DNA of 64,000 nucleotides from Eutrophocola sp049446715 (GCA_049446715.1 JBMTQX010000001.1:86432-150431), one strand, 5' to 3'; shown: positions 25,443 to 34,544, counted from the first letter of the stretch. Notes: generated from the letters alone by a model not told the origin. A program made the numbers and translations.

Positions 25443-25934
25443 ATGCGATTGAATACATTGGCACCTGTTCCTGGCTCCGTCCATGCAAAGAAACGCGTTG
25501 GCCGTGGTATTGGTAGCGGTCTGGGCAAAACTGCCGGCCGTGGCCACAAGGGTCAGAAATCCCGTTCCGGTGGCAAGGTCCGTCCGGGTTTCGAAGGCGG
25601 TCAGATGCCTTTGCAGAAGCGTGTGCCGAAATACGGTTTCTTCTCCCGTATCGGCAGCACCACTGCAGAAGTGCGCACATCCGAGCTGGCCAGGGTTGAA
25701 GGCGAAGTCGTCAACCTGGAGACGCTGGAAAAAGCCAACGTCATTGATCGCAAGACCAAGCGTGTGAAGATCATGCTGTCCGGTGATGTCACCAAGGCGG
25801 TCACTGTTGAAGGTATTCGTGTGACCAAGGGTGCCAAGGCTGCGATCGAAGCGGCAGGCGGCAAAGTGGTAGAACCCGCTGAAGAAGCCCCCAAAGGCAA
25901 GAAAACCAAGAAAGAAGCTAAATCAGCAGAGTAA
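25443..25934 (+). CDS. rplO: 50S ribosomal protein L15
   Basis: Late-assembly 50S protein. I chose ATG 25443 because the product then begins MRLNTLAPVPGS like other L15 proteins; GTG at 25434 would add three residues, and no strong ribosome binding site favours either. It has 163 residues. The Gly-rich GKTAGRGHKGQKSRSGGKVR and EGGQMPLQKRVPKYGF are signatures. The C-terminus carries a Lys/Glu-rich extension of about 19 residues (EEAPKGKKTKKEAKSAE) not found in E. coli. Confidence 0.95.
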   Translation: MRLNTLAPVPGSVHAKKRVGRGIGSGLGKTAGRGHKGQKSRSGGKVRPGFEGGQMPLQKRVPKYGFFSRIGSTTAEVRTSELARVEGEVVNLETLEKANVIDRKTKRVKIMLSGDVTKAVTVEGIRVTKGAKAAIEAAGGKVVEPAEEAPKGKKTKKEAKSAE

Positions 25935-25980
25935 GCCTCGGCAAACTCGGCAACAGTAAGAGAATCTAACCGGAATTATT

Positions 25981-27291
25981 ATGGCAACTGCAGGTATGCG
26001 ACCAGGTAAAGGTGACGGATTGGCTGAATTGAAAGCCAGACTGTTCTTTGTCGTGTTCGCCATCATCGTATACCGCATCGGTACCCATATTCCGGTACCG
26101 GGTATCAATCCGGATCAATTACAGGCGCTGTTCAATCAGAACCAGGGTACTTTCCTCGGCCTGTTCAACATGTTCTCCGGTGGTGCCATTGAGCGCATGA
26201 GTATCTTTGCGCTAGGCATCATGCCGTACATCACTGCCAGCATTATCATGCAGTTGCTGACTGCCACCACACCGCAGCTGGAGCAGCTGAAAAAGGAGGG
26301 TGAGTCGGGCCGTCGCAAGATCAGTCAGTACACCCGCTATGGCGCGTTGCTGTTTGCCTCTATCCAGGCTGTGGCCATCACCACGGGCCTGCTGGCGCAG
26401 CTGGCGTTTGAAGCCAACTTCAGCTTCTACTTCACCGCTTTCGTCTCACTGATCACTGGAGCGATGTTCCTGATGTGGCTGGGTGAGCAGATTACCGAGC
26501 GTGGCGTTGGCAACGGTATTTCACTGCTGATTTTCGCCGGTATCGTGGCCGGCCTGCCGGCAGCGATTGGTCAGTCCCTGGAGCAGGCCGCTGAAGGCCA
26601 GATTCAGCCACTGGCCCTGTTTGTGGTAGCCGTGATTGCCGCTGCCGTGATCGGTTGCGTGGTCTTTGTGGAAAGGGCACAGCGTCGCATCACCGTAAAC
26701 TATGCCCCGCGTCAGCAGGGCCGCAAGATGTACCAGGGGCAATCCAGCCATCTGCCTCTGAAAGTGAATATGGCCGGCGTGATTCCGGCTATCTTTGCCA
26801 GTTCGTTCCTGCTGTTCCCGGCATCCCTGGGTCAGTGGTTTGGCCAGAACGAAGGCATGGAGTGGATGGCAGACCTGGCATTGATCCTTGGACCGGGTCA
26901 GCCGCTGTACATCCTGGTGTTTGCCACACTCATCGTGGCGTTTTGTTTCTTTTATACCTCGCTGGTGTTTAACCCGAAGGAAATTGCAGACAACCTGAGA
27001 CGTTCCGGTGCTTTCATACCCGGTATCCGTCCTGGTGAGCAGACAGCTAACTACGTAGATAGCGTGATGACCCGCCTGACCATGTTTGGCGCCATCTACA
27101 TTACGATGATCTGTCTGTTGCCGCAGTTTCTTCAGGTAGCGGCCAATGTGCCTTTCCAGCTGGGTGGTACGTCACTGCTGATTGTGGTGGTGGTCTGCAT
27201 GGACTTCATGTCCCAGGTGCAGTCACATCTGATGTCACACCAGTATGAATCACTGATGAAGAAGTCGAATATCGGCTCCTTCAAACGCTAA
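25981..27291 (+). CDS. secY: SecY, protein translocase channel subunit
   Basis: Pore subunit of the Sec translocase, 436 residues with about ten membrane segments. Early landmarks are RIGTHIPVPGI and IERMSIFALGIMPYITASI; the cytoplasmic loop with GESGRRKISQYTRYG and the later ITVNYAPRQQG contact SecA and the ribosome. Its partner SecE is the first gene of the window. Confidence 0.98.
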   Translation: MATAGMRPGKGDGLAELKARLFFVVFAIIVYRIGTHIPVPGINPDQLQALFNQNQGTFLGLFNMFSGGAIERMSIFALGIMPYITASIIMQLLTATTPQLEQLKKEGESGRRKISQYTRYGALLFASIQAVAITTGLLAQLAFEANFSFYFTAFVSLITGAMFLMWLGEQITERGVGNGISLLIFAGIVAGLPAAIGQSLEQAAEGQIQPLALFVVAVIAAAVIGCVVFVERAQRRITVNYAPRQQGRKMYQGQSSHLPLKVNMAGVIPAIFASSFLLFPASLGQWFGQNEGMEWMADLALILGPGQPLYILVFATLIVAFCFFYTSLVFNPKEIADNLRRSGAFIPGIRPGEQTANYVDSVMTRLTMFGAIYITMICLLPQFLQVAANVPFQLGGTSLLIVVVVCMDFMSQVQSHLMSHQYESLMKKSNIGSFKR

Positions 27292-27353
27292 GCGCCAGGT
27301 CGCACAAACCGGGCATAGGCCTGCATAGGTATGGGAAGGTTTTGGAGTAAGTT

Positions 27354-27467
27354 ATGAAAGTCAGGGCATCAGTCAAGAAAATCTGCCGCAACTGCAAGAT
27401 CATCAAGCGTAACGGCACAGTACGTGTGATCTGCAAAGAGCCTCGCCACAAGCAGCGGCAGGGTTAA
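27354..27467 (+). CDS. rpmJ: 50S ribosomal protein L36 (zinc type)
   Basis: A 37-codon gene directly after secY. MKVRASVKKICRNCKIIKR begins it and CKEPRHKQRQG ends it; the Cys-X2-Cys, Cys, His set makes it the zinc-binding form. GGAG seven bases before the ATG is the ribosome binding site. It is the last spc gene. Confidence 0.97.
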   Translation: MKVRASVKKICRNCKIIKRNGTVRVICKEPRHKQRQG

Positions 27468-27529
27468 TGGCAGTCGCCTAAACGGTTGATTTTTAAAGGG
27501 TCAGGCGATAAGCTACGCGGCCTTTTTTC

Positions 27530-27675
27530 AGGGAGCCAGAAACGGTTTCTGCCATATCAATCAGCTCAGGCTTGAGCTTGGTAACTTACTGAAAAGTAAC
27601 GGTTTAATAGAAATTTAACTGAACGGCTGAAAAGCACAGGAATATCGGAGACAAACTATGGCGCGTATCGCCGGT
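27530..27675 (+). promoter_or_regulatory. alpha operon leader, possible S4 control site
   Basis: In enterobacteria S4 represses the alpha operon by binding a pseudoknot that includes the rpsM ribosome binding site. The 190-base gap before rpsM contains the perfect hairpin CAGAAAC-G-GTTTCTG (about 27537-27551) and further A/T-rich segments. The pseudoknot was not modelled; the assignment rests on position. Confidence 0.35.
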
Positions 27676-28014
27676 GTCAACATACCAGATAACAAGCATA
27701 TCGGGATTTCCCTGCGATATGTCTACGGGATTGGACCCGCTACTGCCGCCTCACTGTGTGAGACGACCGGTATTGCCCCGACAACCAAGGTCAGTGACCT
27801 GAGTGAGGAGCAGCTGGATTCTATCCGTAATGAAATCAGCAAGCTGGTGGTTGAAGGTGACCTGCGTCGCGAAGTGTCCATGAACATCAAGCGCCTGATG
27901 GATCTGGGTACCTATCGTGGTATTCGTCATCGTCGCAGCCTGCCGGTTAACGGCCAGCGAACCAAGACCAATGCCCGCACCCGTAAAGGGCCGCGCAAAC
28001 CGATTCGCAAGTAA
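27658..28014 (+). CDS. rpsM: 30S ribosomal protein S13
   Basis: 30S head protein contacting 5S rRNA/L5 and the P-site tRNA, 118 residues. It runs from MARIAGVNIPDNKHIGISL to the basic tail GQRTKTNARTRKGPRKPIRK. First gene of the alpha operon. Confidence 0.98.
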   Translation: MARIAGVNIPDNKHIGISLRYVYGIGPATAASLCETTGIAPTTKVSDLSEEQLDSIRNEISKLVVEGDLRREVSMNIKRLMDLGTYRGIRHRRSLPVNGQRTKTNARTRKGPRKPIRK

Positions 28015-28069
28015 GCGCAATTACACAGCTAAAAACGGCTAATAAAGTTTATATACAGGAAGACGATTA

Positions 28070-28462
28070 ATGGCTAAACCCGGTACACAAGGTCGCAAGA
28101 AAGCACGCGTTGCCGTCAACGATGGCGTTGCGCACATCCACGCGTCCTTCAACAACACCATTATTACGATTACCGACCGCCAGGGTAATGCTCTGTCCTG
28201 GGCAACATCAGGTGGTTCCGGCTTCCGTGGTTCTAGGAAAAGCACGCCGTTCGCCGCACAGGTTGCTGCCGAGCGCGCTGGCAAAGCGGCCATCGAAATC
28301 TACAGCCTGAAAAACATCGATGTCAGGGTGAATGGACCTGGTCCGGGCCGTGAGTCCGCTGTCAGAGCACTGAATGCCTGTGGCCTGAAAATCAGCAACA
28401 TTACTGACGTGACTCCGATCCCGCACAACGGCTGTCGTCCGCCGAAGCGCCGCAGGGTCTAA
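28070..28462 (+). CDS. rpsK: 30S ribosomal protein S11
   Basis: 30S platform protein, 130 residues, with HIHASFNNTIITITDRQGNA and the C-terminal DVTPIPHNGCRPPKRRRV. Standard alpha operon order. Confidence 0.98.
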   Translation: MAKPGTQGRKKARVAVNDGVAHIHASFNNTIITITDRQGNALSWATSGGSGFRGSRKSTPFAAQVAAERAGKAAIEIYSLKNIDVRVNGPGPGRESAVRALNACGLKISNITDVTPIPHNGCRPPKRRRV

Positions 28463-28520
28463 GCGTCTAAACAGATAATCAACAGTTTCGTTACAGAATA
28501 CAGAGAAACCGGAAAAGCAT

Positions 28521-29141
28521 ATGGCACGTTATATTGGCCCCAAGTGTAAATTGTCCAGAAGGGAAGGTACCGACCTGTTCCTGAAGAGCGGTGTTCGCGC
28601 CCTGGATGATAAATGTAAAGCCGAAACCGTCCCCGGCCAGCATGGCAACCGCCGTGCCCGCCTGTCCGACTACGGTGTACAGCTGCGTGAAAAGCAGAAG
28701 GTACGTCGTATGTACGGTGTGCTGGAAAAACAGTTCCGCAACTACTACAAGGAAGCTGCCCGCCTGAAAGGCGCCACGGGTGAAAACCTGCTGCAGCTGC
28801 TCGAGTCCCGTCTGGACAACGTGGTTTACCGTATCGGTTTTGGCGCTACCCGTGCTGAAGCCCGTCAGCTGGTTTCCCACAAGGCTGTCCAGGTTAACGG
28901 CCGGACCGTCAATATTCCTTCTTTCCAGGTTGCCGAAGGTGATGTCATTACGATCCGTGAAAAAGCCAAGAACCAGCTGCGCATCAAGTCCGCACTGGAT
29001 CAGGCCGCTGCACGTGCTCCTGTTGAGTGGATTGATGTAAATACCGACAAAATGGAAGGCGTGTTCAAGAGCAGGCCAGAGCGTACCGAGCTGTCATCTG
29101 AAATTAACGAAAGCTTGATTGTAGAGCTTTACTCCAAGTAA
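28521..29141 (+). CDS. rpsD: 30S ribosomal protein S4
   Basis: 16S assembly initiator and likely autogenous regulator of the alpha operon, 206 residues. It has MARYIGPKCKLSRREGTDLF, an S4 RNA-binding domain with LESRLDNVVYRIGFGATRAE, and the usual end ESLIVELYSK. Confidence 0.98.
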   Translation: MARYIGPKCKLSRREGTDLFLKSGVRALDDKCKAETVPGQHGNRRARLSDYGVQLREKQKVRRMYGVLEKQFRNYYKEAARLKGATGENLLQLLESRLDNVVYRIGFGATRAEARQLVSHKAVQVNGRTVNIPSFQVAEGDVITIREKAKNQLRIKSALDQAAARAPVEWIDVNTDKMEGVFKSRPERTELSSEINESLIVELYSK

Positions 29142-29176
29142 TCGATAAAGTCATTACCAGGACCAAGAGGGAATCC

Positions 29177-30175
29177 ATGCAAATTTCGTTAACGAATTTT
29201 CTGACACCGCAAGTTATCCAAGTTGATGAATTTGATAAGTGTCACTCAAAAGTAGTACTGGAGCCGCTGGAAAGGGGCTTTGGTCACACTCTGGGCAATG
29301 CCCTGCGCAGGATCCTGTTGTCTTCCATGCCCGGTTGCGCGGTAGAGGAAGTGGAAATTGACGGTGTTGTTCATGAATACAGCACCATTGAAGGTGTCCA
29401 GGAAGACGTCATCGAAATCATTCTGAACCTGAAAGGCCTGGCCGTTATTCTCAATGGTAAGGAAGAAGTGGTTCTGAACCTGAACAAGAGCGGCAAGGGT
29501 CCTGTCACGGCTGGCGACATCACGCTAGACCAGGACGTTGAAATCGTTAATCCGGATCACCTGATCTGTAACCTGAACGAGAATGGCGCCATCAACATGC
29601 ACATCAAAATCGGTGTTGGCCGTGGTTACGTGCCTGCCGATGCGCGCATCAATGCTGATGATGATACCCGTGCCGTAGGCAAACTGATGCTGGATGCCTC
29701 CTACACACCGGTCAACCGTGTGACTTACTCGGTCGAAAATGCCCGTGTGGAGCAGCGCACCGACCTGGACAAGCTGATTCTGGAGCTGGAAACCAACGGT
29801 ACCATCGATCCGGAAGAAGCCATTCGCCAGGCTGCCACCATCCTGCAGCACCAGCTGGGTGTATTCGTTGACCTGCAGAACGACGCCATCAAGGAGCCGG
29901 AAGAGCAGGAAGACAAGATCGACCCAATCCTGCTGCGTCCGGTTGATGACCTGGAACTGACTGTCCGTTCCGCCAACTGCCTGAAAGCAGAAAACATTTA
30001 CTACATTGGTGACCTGATTCAGCGTACCGAAGTGGAACTGCTGAAAACCCCGAACCTGGGTAAAAAGTCACTGACTGAAATCAAGGACGTACTGGCATCC
30101 AAGGGCTTGTCCCTGGGCCTGCGTCTGGAAAACTGGCCGCCCTCGTCCTTGAAAGGCGACGATCGCGCGGCATAA
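29177..30175 (+). CDS. rpoA: RNA polymerase alpha subunit
   Basis: Polymerase assembly platform, 332 residues. The N-terminal domain has ERGFGHTLGNALRRILLSSMPG; the C-terminal domain, which binds UP elements and activators, has VRSANCLKAENIYYIGDLIQ with the Arg equivalent to E. coli R265, and ends in LGLRLENWPP plus a short tail. A REP-like palindrome pair lies in the 139-base gap to rplQ. Confidence 0.98.
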   Translation: MQISLTNFLTPQVIQVDEFDKCHSKVVLEPLERGFGHTLGNALRRILLSSMPGCAVEEVEIDGVVHEYSTIEGVQEDVIEIILNLKGLAVILNGKEEVVLNLNKSGKGPVTAGDITLDQDVEIVNPDHLICNLNENGAINMHIKIGVGRGYVPADARINADDDTRAVGKLMLDASYTPVNRVTYSVENARVEQRTDLDKLILELETNGTIDPEEAIRQAATILQHQLGVFVDLQNDAIKEPEEQEDKIDPILLRPVDDLELTVRSANCLKAENIYYIGDLIQRTEVELLKTPNLGKKSLTEIKDVLASKGLSLGLRLENWPPSSLKGDDRAA

Positions 30176-30204
30176 GGAAAATTAGGGAGAATAACGAAAC
30201 CCTT

Positions 30205-30255
30205 GAAGGAGCGGCTTTAGCCGCGAATCATTCGGGGCTAAAGCCCCTCCTACAA
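30205..30255 (+). repeat. REP-type palindrome pair in the alpha operon
   Basis: GGAGCGGCTTTAGCCGCGAA is followed after three bases by the related inverse TTCGGGGCTAAAGCCCCTCC, each half itself a hairpin (CGGCT-TT-AGCCG and GGGCT-AA-AGCCC). The sequence resembles the GGAGCGGCTTTAGCCGCGA class of repetitive extragenic palindromes known from pseudomonads and relatives. It lies between rpoA and rplQ, inside the operon. Confidence 0.8.
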
Positions 30256-30314
30256 ATAGTTCAGTTATCCTATCGATTCAAGTTAGACATAGAAGCATTT
30301 TAAGGTAATTCGTC

Positions 30315-30698
30315 ATGCGTCACCGTCATTCCGGACGTCAGCTCAACAGGAACAGCAGTCATCGTAAAGCGATGTTTCGCAACATGACTACATCCCTGGT
30401 GGAGCACGAAATCATCAAGACCACCCTGGCCAAGGCCAAGGAACTGCGTGGTTATGCGGAGCCCCTGATTACGCTAGCCAAGAACGACAGCGTGGCCAAC
30501 CGCCGCCTGGCATTCGACCGTGTCCGCAACAAGGCTACTGTTGGCAAACTGTTCAGCGAATTGGGTCCGCGTTACACCGAGCGCCCGGGCGGCTATATGC
30601 GCATCATCAAGTGCGGTCCGCGCCCTGGTGACAAGGCGCCAATGGCCTACGTGGAACTGGTTGATCGTCCTGAAGACGACTACGCTGACGAAGATTAA
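30315..30698 (+). CDS. rplQ: 50S ribosomal protein L17
   Basis: Tunnel-exit protein, 127 residues. It starts MRHRHSGRQLNRNSSHRKAM and includes TTLAKAKELRGYAEPLITLAK. It closes the ribosomal block; a strong terminator begins about 20 bases after the stop. Confidence 0.98.
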   Translation: MRHRHSGRQLNRNSSHRKAMFRNMTTSLVEHEIIKTTLAKAKELRGYAEPLITLAKNDSVANRRLAFDRVRNKATVGKLFSELGPRYTERPGGYMRIIKCGPRPGDKAPMAYVELVDRPEDDYADED

Positions 30699-30719
30699 TC
30701 AGCAACAGGATCCATCAAT

Positions 30720-30748
30720 AAAAAAAGCCGTTCTTTCGGCTTTTTTTG
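30720..30748 (+). terminator. Intrinsic terminator of the alpha operon
   Basis: AAAAAAAGCCG-TTCTTT-CGGCTTTTTTT forms a perfect stem with a seven-T tail directly after rplQ. Confidence 0.92.
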
Positions 30749-30801
30749 TTTCCAGCATTTGGCTTTGCAGCCGGTAACAGCACTTTGATTGAGGAAGACC
30801 T

Positions 30802-31980
30802 ATGAGCAAATCCTTTCATCCCCCGAAACGTACCCTGATGGGCCCTGGTCCTTCGGATGTGAGCCCACGCGTCACCGCCGCTATGGGGGCACCGACTATC
30901 GGACATCTCGACCCGGCATTTGTCGGCTTGATGGATGAAATCAAGGGCTTGCTGCAGTATGCCTTCCAGACCAGCAACCAATTGACCATTCCTGTGTCTG
31001 CGCCTGGATCTGCCGGCATGGAATCATGCTTCGTCAACCTGCTAGAGCCAGGTGACAAGGCTGTTGTTTGCCAGAACGGTGTCTTCGGTGGCCGCATGAA
31101 AGAGAACGTCGAGCGCTGCGGTGCACAGGCCATCATGGTCCAGGACGACTGGGGCAAACCGGTTGATCCACAGAAAGTGGAAGATGCCCTCAAGGCCAAT
31201 CCGGATGCCAAGTTGCTGGCTTTTGTCCATGCCGAAACGTCGACTGGAGCCCGCAGCGATGCCAAAACTCTGACTGAACTGGCCCACAAGTATGACGCCC
31301 TGTCCCTGGTGGACAGCGTGACCGGTCTGGGCGGTGTGGAACTGGATGTGGATGGCTGGGGTATCGATGCCATCTATTCCGGTACCCAGAAATGCCTGTC
31401 GTGCCCGCCGGGTATTTCGCCGGTCAGTTTTGGCGATAGGGCCGTGGAAGTCATCAAGAACCGCAAGACGAAGGTGCAAAGCTGGTTCCTGGATATGAGC
31501 CTGGTGATGGGCTACTGGGATGGTGCTGGTGGTCGTACATATCACCATACCGCTCCGGTCAACAGCATGTATGGCCTGCACGAGTCGCTGGTGATCCTGA
31601 AAGAAGAAGGGCTGGAAAATGCCTGGGCCCGTCATGCCTTCCATCACAAGGCCCTTGCAGCAGGTATTGAGGCCATGGGCATGAGTTTTGTCGTGGATGC
31701 AGATTACCGTCTGCCGCAGCTGAATTCAGTTACCGTGCCGGAAGGTGTGGAAGAAGCCAAGGTGCGCGCTGCCTTGCTGAACGATTACAACCTGGAAATT
31801 GGTGCCGGTCTTGGCGCGCTGGCCGGCAAGGTCTGGCGCATCGGTCTCATGGGTGAAAGCTGCTGCAAGACCAATGTGCTGCTCTGCCTGGGTGCCCTGG
31901 ATGCGGTGCTCAGCGACATGGGTGCGCCGATCAACAGTGGCAAAGCGGTTTCTGCTGCAATGGCTGTCTATAACAGCTGA
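30802..31980 (+). CDS. Class V aminotransferase (alanine/serine-glyoxylate type)
   Basis: PLP enzyme of the alanine:glyoxylate or serine:glyoxylate aminotransferase family, cytoplasmic, 392 residues. It opens with LMGPGPSDVSPRV, the usual family start. Asp171 in SLVDSVTGLGG likely holds the pyridine nitrogen, and Lys197 in YSGTQKCLSCPPG is the Schiff-base lysine. The C-terminal VWRIGLMGESC matches the family. It is monocistronic: the rplQ terminator precedes it and its own terminator follows. The amino donor cannot be decided from sequence. Confidence 0.88.
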   Translation: MSKSFHPPKRTLMGPGPSDVSPRVTAAMGAPTIGHLDPAFVGLMDEIKGLLQYAFQTSNQLTIPVSAPGSAGMESCFVNLLEPGDKAVVCQNGVFGGRMKENVERCGAQAIMVQDDWGKPVDPQKVEDALKANPDAKLLAFVHAETSTGARSDAKTLTELAHKYDALSLVDSVTGLGGVELDVDGWGIDAIYSGTQKCLSCPPGISPVSFGDRAVEVIKNRKTKVQSWFLDMSLVMGYWDGAGGRTYHHTAPVNSMYGLHESLVILKEEGLENAWARHAFHHKALAAGIEAMGMSFVVDADYRLPQLNSVTVPEGVEEAKVRAALLNDYNLEIGAGLGALAGKVWRIGLMGESCCKTNVLLCLGALDAVLSDMGAPINSGKAVSAAMAVYNS

Positions 31981-31996
31981 CAGAACTGAAGCGCAT

Positions 31997-32028
31997 AAAA
32001 AAGGGATGCCTCGTGCATCCCTTTTTTT
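31997..32028 (+). terminator. Intrinsic terminator after the aminotransferase
   Basis: AAAAAAGGGATGC-CTCGT-GCATCCCTTTTTTT: a seven-pair GC-containing stem extended by A-T pairs with a long T-run. The A-run on the left may let it act for the convergent dihydroorotate dehydrogenase gene as well. Confidence 0.9.
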
Positions 32029-32076
32029 ATACCTGCTTTTTATCAGGGCGTTTATCCCCGGGCTATGGTGGCCACA

Positions 32077-33705
32077 TTAATTGTCGACGAGGAACGGGCC
32101 GTCCACACACAGCCGGCGACCGTCCGGTGAATTACAGGCGCCGCAGATACCGACACCACACTTGGTCATGTAGTCGATGGCACTGAAGATCTGGTGTGGC
32201 TGACAGAACTCATTCTCCACGGCCACGGCGGCATGCACCATGGGGCCCGGGCCGCAGTTATAGAACACGAGATTGTCGAGTTCGTCTTGCGACATGGCAG
32301 ACAGGCGTTCACGTAACAGGTCAGGGATCAGCCCCTGGTAACCCACGCTGCCATCATTGGTCGCAACGTGGGTTGGGCATACGGCTTCACATTCATCAAT
32401 GAAATACAGCCGCTCTTCGCTTCGGGCGCCAAAGAATATTTCCGTTTCGTGGCCTGCCTGGCTGAAATCGCGGGCAATCTGGTAAACCGCTGCCAGTCCG
32501 GTTCCGCCGGAAACCGCCATAATTTTGGATCCGGCAGGCGGGTTGGCGGCGATGCCATGCGGACCGCGGACGTAACATTCTGTGCCCGGCGCCAGGCTCA
32601 TCATGGCTTCGGTAAACTGGCCCAGATTGATCACAACCAGGGAAAACGGATCGTCAGTGAGGGCCGAAAACGGTTTTTCTCCCAGGCCCGGCACCCACAG
32701 GAAAATGAATTCGCCAGCCTTGACCGGAACCTTGCGGTCAAAGGTGAGAATGCAGATGTCATCACACACACGCTTGTTTTCCACCAGCGTGACCGGGGCA
32801 AACTCCATGTCGACGTCATACCGCACCAGGGCTTCAGCATGGTTGGTGCCTTCTGCAAGGTCGGCAGTCAGAACCTTGAAGTAGTGGGCGATCTGGTCGG
32901 TGGTCATACCGATGAGGGCAGAGCCAACACCGAAGACATCCGCACCGGCACTCTGGAATGAGCGGATATTGTCTGCGCTGGACAGCCCGCCGCAGGCAAT
33001 GAGCGGGACATCCAGATGTTTGATCTGGTTGACGCATTTCAGCGCAATGGGCAATACACCTTTGCCAGACATGCCGCCTTCGCCGTTACTGAGCACAGGG
33101 TGTCCGTGCCGGGTATGCTGGCCCGGGCCAACGGTGTTGATGGCACACAGAGCATCTGCGCCTCCAGCGACGGCGGCTTCGGCGATTTCGGCAAAATTCG
33201 GGACGTTGGGGGTCAGCTTGGGAATTACCGGCACATCTACTGCAGCTTTCACCGCGGCAGTGATTTCCCTGACCAGGGCGGGATCCTGGCCCATGGCCAT
33301 GCCGTAGCCCTTGGCATGCGGGCAGGACAGGTTCAGCTCCAGTCCGTCAGCCACGGGAGCCAGAATCCTGGCGACTTCCATGTATTCCTCGACTGAACCG
33401 CCAAAGATCGACACCAGCAGAAAACGGTCTTCCGGTATCTTCAAGTCGCGCATCAGTTCGGCGGATTTGACAGCACCTGGATTGGTCAGGCCAACGGCAT
33501 TGACGAAGCAGCCCGGGGCATACTGGCTCAGAATCGGTTCGCGATAACCGGCACGGGGCTCCAGGCAGATACTCTTGGTGGTGAGCACGCCGACTTCAGG
33601 AATCTGGTCAAAGAAGCGCTGGATGATCGGGGCGGCACAGGTGACGATGCCGGAAGGGACTGTAAAAGGGCCGGAAAGGGTTTTACCCAGGAATTCGGTT
33701 TTCAA
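32077..33705 (-). CDS. Dihydroorotate dehydrogenase fused to a PyrK-like electron-transfer domain
   Basis: One 542-residue chain joins two proteins that are normally separate in class 1B systems. Residues 1-300 are a class 1 PyrD barrel (TVPSGIVTCAAPI, NLSCPHAKG with Cys128 in the place of the catalytic base, VIPKLTPNV, IACGGLSSADN). Residues about 310-542 are a ferredoxin-reductase-like domain: EKPFSAL for FAD, AVSGGTGLAAVY for NAD(P), and a 2Fe-2S cluster at Cys516, 521, 524 and 533. It would pass electrons from dihydroorotate, or a related dihydropyrimidine, to NAD. The start is TTG at 33705 (MKTEFLG) without a clear ribosome binding site. Dihydroorotate as substrate is inferred. Confidence 0.85.
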   Translation of the reverse strand: MKTEFLGKTLSGPFTVPSGIVTCAAPIIQRFFDQIPEVGVLTTKSICLEPRAGYREPILSQYAPGCFVNAVGLTNPGAVKSAELMRDLKIPEDRFLLVSIFGGSVEEYMEVARILAPVADGLELNLSCPHAKGYGMAMGQDPALVREITAAVKAAVDVPVIPKLTPNVPNFAEIAEAAVAGGADALCAINTVGPGQHTRHGHPVLSNGEGGMSGKGVLPIALKCVNQIKHLDVPLIACGGLSSADNIRSFQSAGADVFGVGSALIGMTTDQIAHYFKVLTADLAEGTNHAEALVRYDVDMEFAPVTLVENKRVCDDICILTFDRKVPVKAGEFIFLWVPGLGEKPFSALTDDPFSLVVINLGQFTEAMMSLAPGTECYVRGPHGIAANPPAGSKIMAVSGGTGLAAVYQIARDFSQAGHETEIFFGARSEERLYFIDECEAVCPTHVATNDGSVGYQGLIPDLLRERLSAMSQDELDNLVFYNCGPGPMVHAAVAVENEFCQPHQIFSAIDYMTKCGVGICGACNSPDGRRLCVDGPFLVDN

Positions 33706-34173
33706 AATCGCGTGCAGTCTGTTGGGTGGAAAAGGGCTGGGGATATTCTATCTTTCCTGCCAGTCTAATTCGAGCGTTATGCTGGTTCAGGTGTTCAATT
33801 CTGGGTTCAGGAAAGCAAGTTTCAGGCGCACCAGGCTTGTTGACATTGTGGCTGCTGTTTGCCTGCATCTTCGCTGTCCATGTGCCGCCAGAGCGGACCA
33901 CAGTTGCACAAGGTCAGTGACGGACACAACAACGAGGACCTTACCCTCTTGTCGGCAGCAGCGGGGCGGCTTATTTCACCTCGGATTGAAGAGGCGAGAC
34001 TGGTCTGCGGCATCTCCCTGAAACACGCTTGGACATGACGGTACCAGCTCAGGTCAGATTGAAATGCATAGAAGTGCAATGTATTGTGCTGCCATGTATT
34101 TGATACCTTGTCCTACCAATTTTCGCAAACAGTGCCGGGACGGTGAATCCGGGCATCAGGGGACCTGCCTGTT
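33706..34173. other. Non-coding gap between divergent genes
   Basis: This 468-base stretch separates the minus-strand dehydrogenase from the plus-strand padR gene. Open frames in it show no recognisable protein features. Near padR it becomes A/T-richer and carries two copies of ATGTAT 15 bases apart (34079 and 34094), which could be part of a regulator site; I see no clear promoter. Confidence 0.5.
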
Positions 34174-34542
34174 ATGAAACTGAATAAAGACCTCATGGCC
34201 GCCTCGGCCACCCCACTGGTGCTGGCCATCCTTGCTGAAGGGGACAGTTACGGTTACGCCATTATCAAGCGCGTGAAGGAGTTGTCTGACGGCCAGCTGG
34301 AATGGACTGACGGCATGCTTTATCCGGTACTGCACCGGTTGGAACGCCAGGACTATATTAAGGCCCGCTGGGGCACCGCCGAAACCGGACGCAAGCGCAA
34401 GTACTACCAGCTGACCGACAACGGCAAAGCGCAGCTGGCAGAACACCGGCAGCAATGGCAAACGGTGGATCAGGCCCTGCGCCTGGTGTGGAGCCGGCTT
34501 GTGCAAGGGGCTACTGTGCCTGTGATATCAGGGGTGTACTGA
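34174..34542 (+). CDS. PadR-family transcriptional regulator
   Basis: 122-residue winged-helix protein. The PadR domain runs from TPLVLAILAEGDSYGYAI through the recognition region DGMLYPVLHRLERQDYIKARWG to the wing with GRKRKYYQLTDNGKAQL. PadR proteins usually repress their own operon in response to small molecules or membrane stress. The membrane protein gene begins two bases after the stop, so the two form a pair, a common arrangement for PadR with HAAS-type membrane proteins. Confidence 0.9.
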   Translation: MKLNKDLMAASATPLVLAILAEGDSYGYAIIKRVKELSDGQLEWTDGMLYPVLHRLERQDYIKARWGTAETGRKRKYYQLTDNGKAQLAEHRQQWQTVDQALRLVWSRLVQGATVPVISGVY

Positions 34543-34544
34543 TC

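Noticed and set aside
27468..27657. Intrinsic terminator between rpmJ and rpsM (CCTTTTTTC near 27520)
   Set aside because: The T-run is not preceded by a stable GC hairpin, so read-through into the alpha operon is more likely.
33706..34173. A small gene in the gap before padR
   Set aside because: Open frames of 64-85 codons are present on both strands, but none has a ribosome binding site, a motif or a plausible composition.
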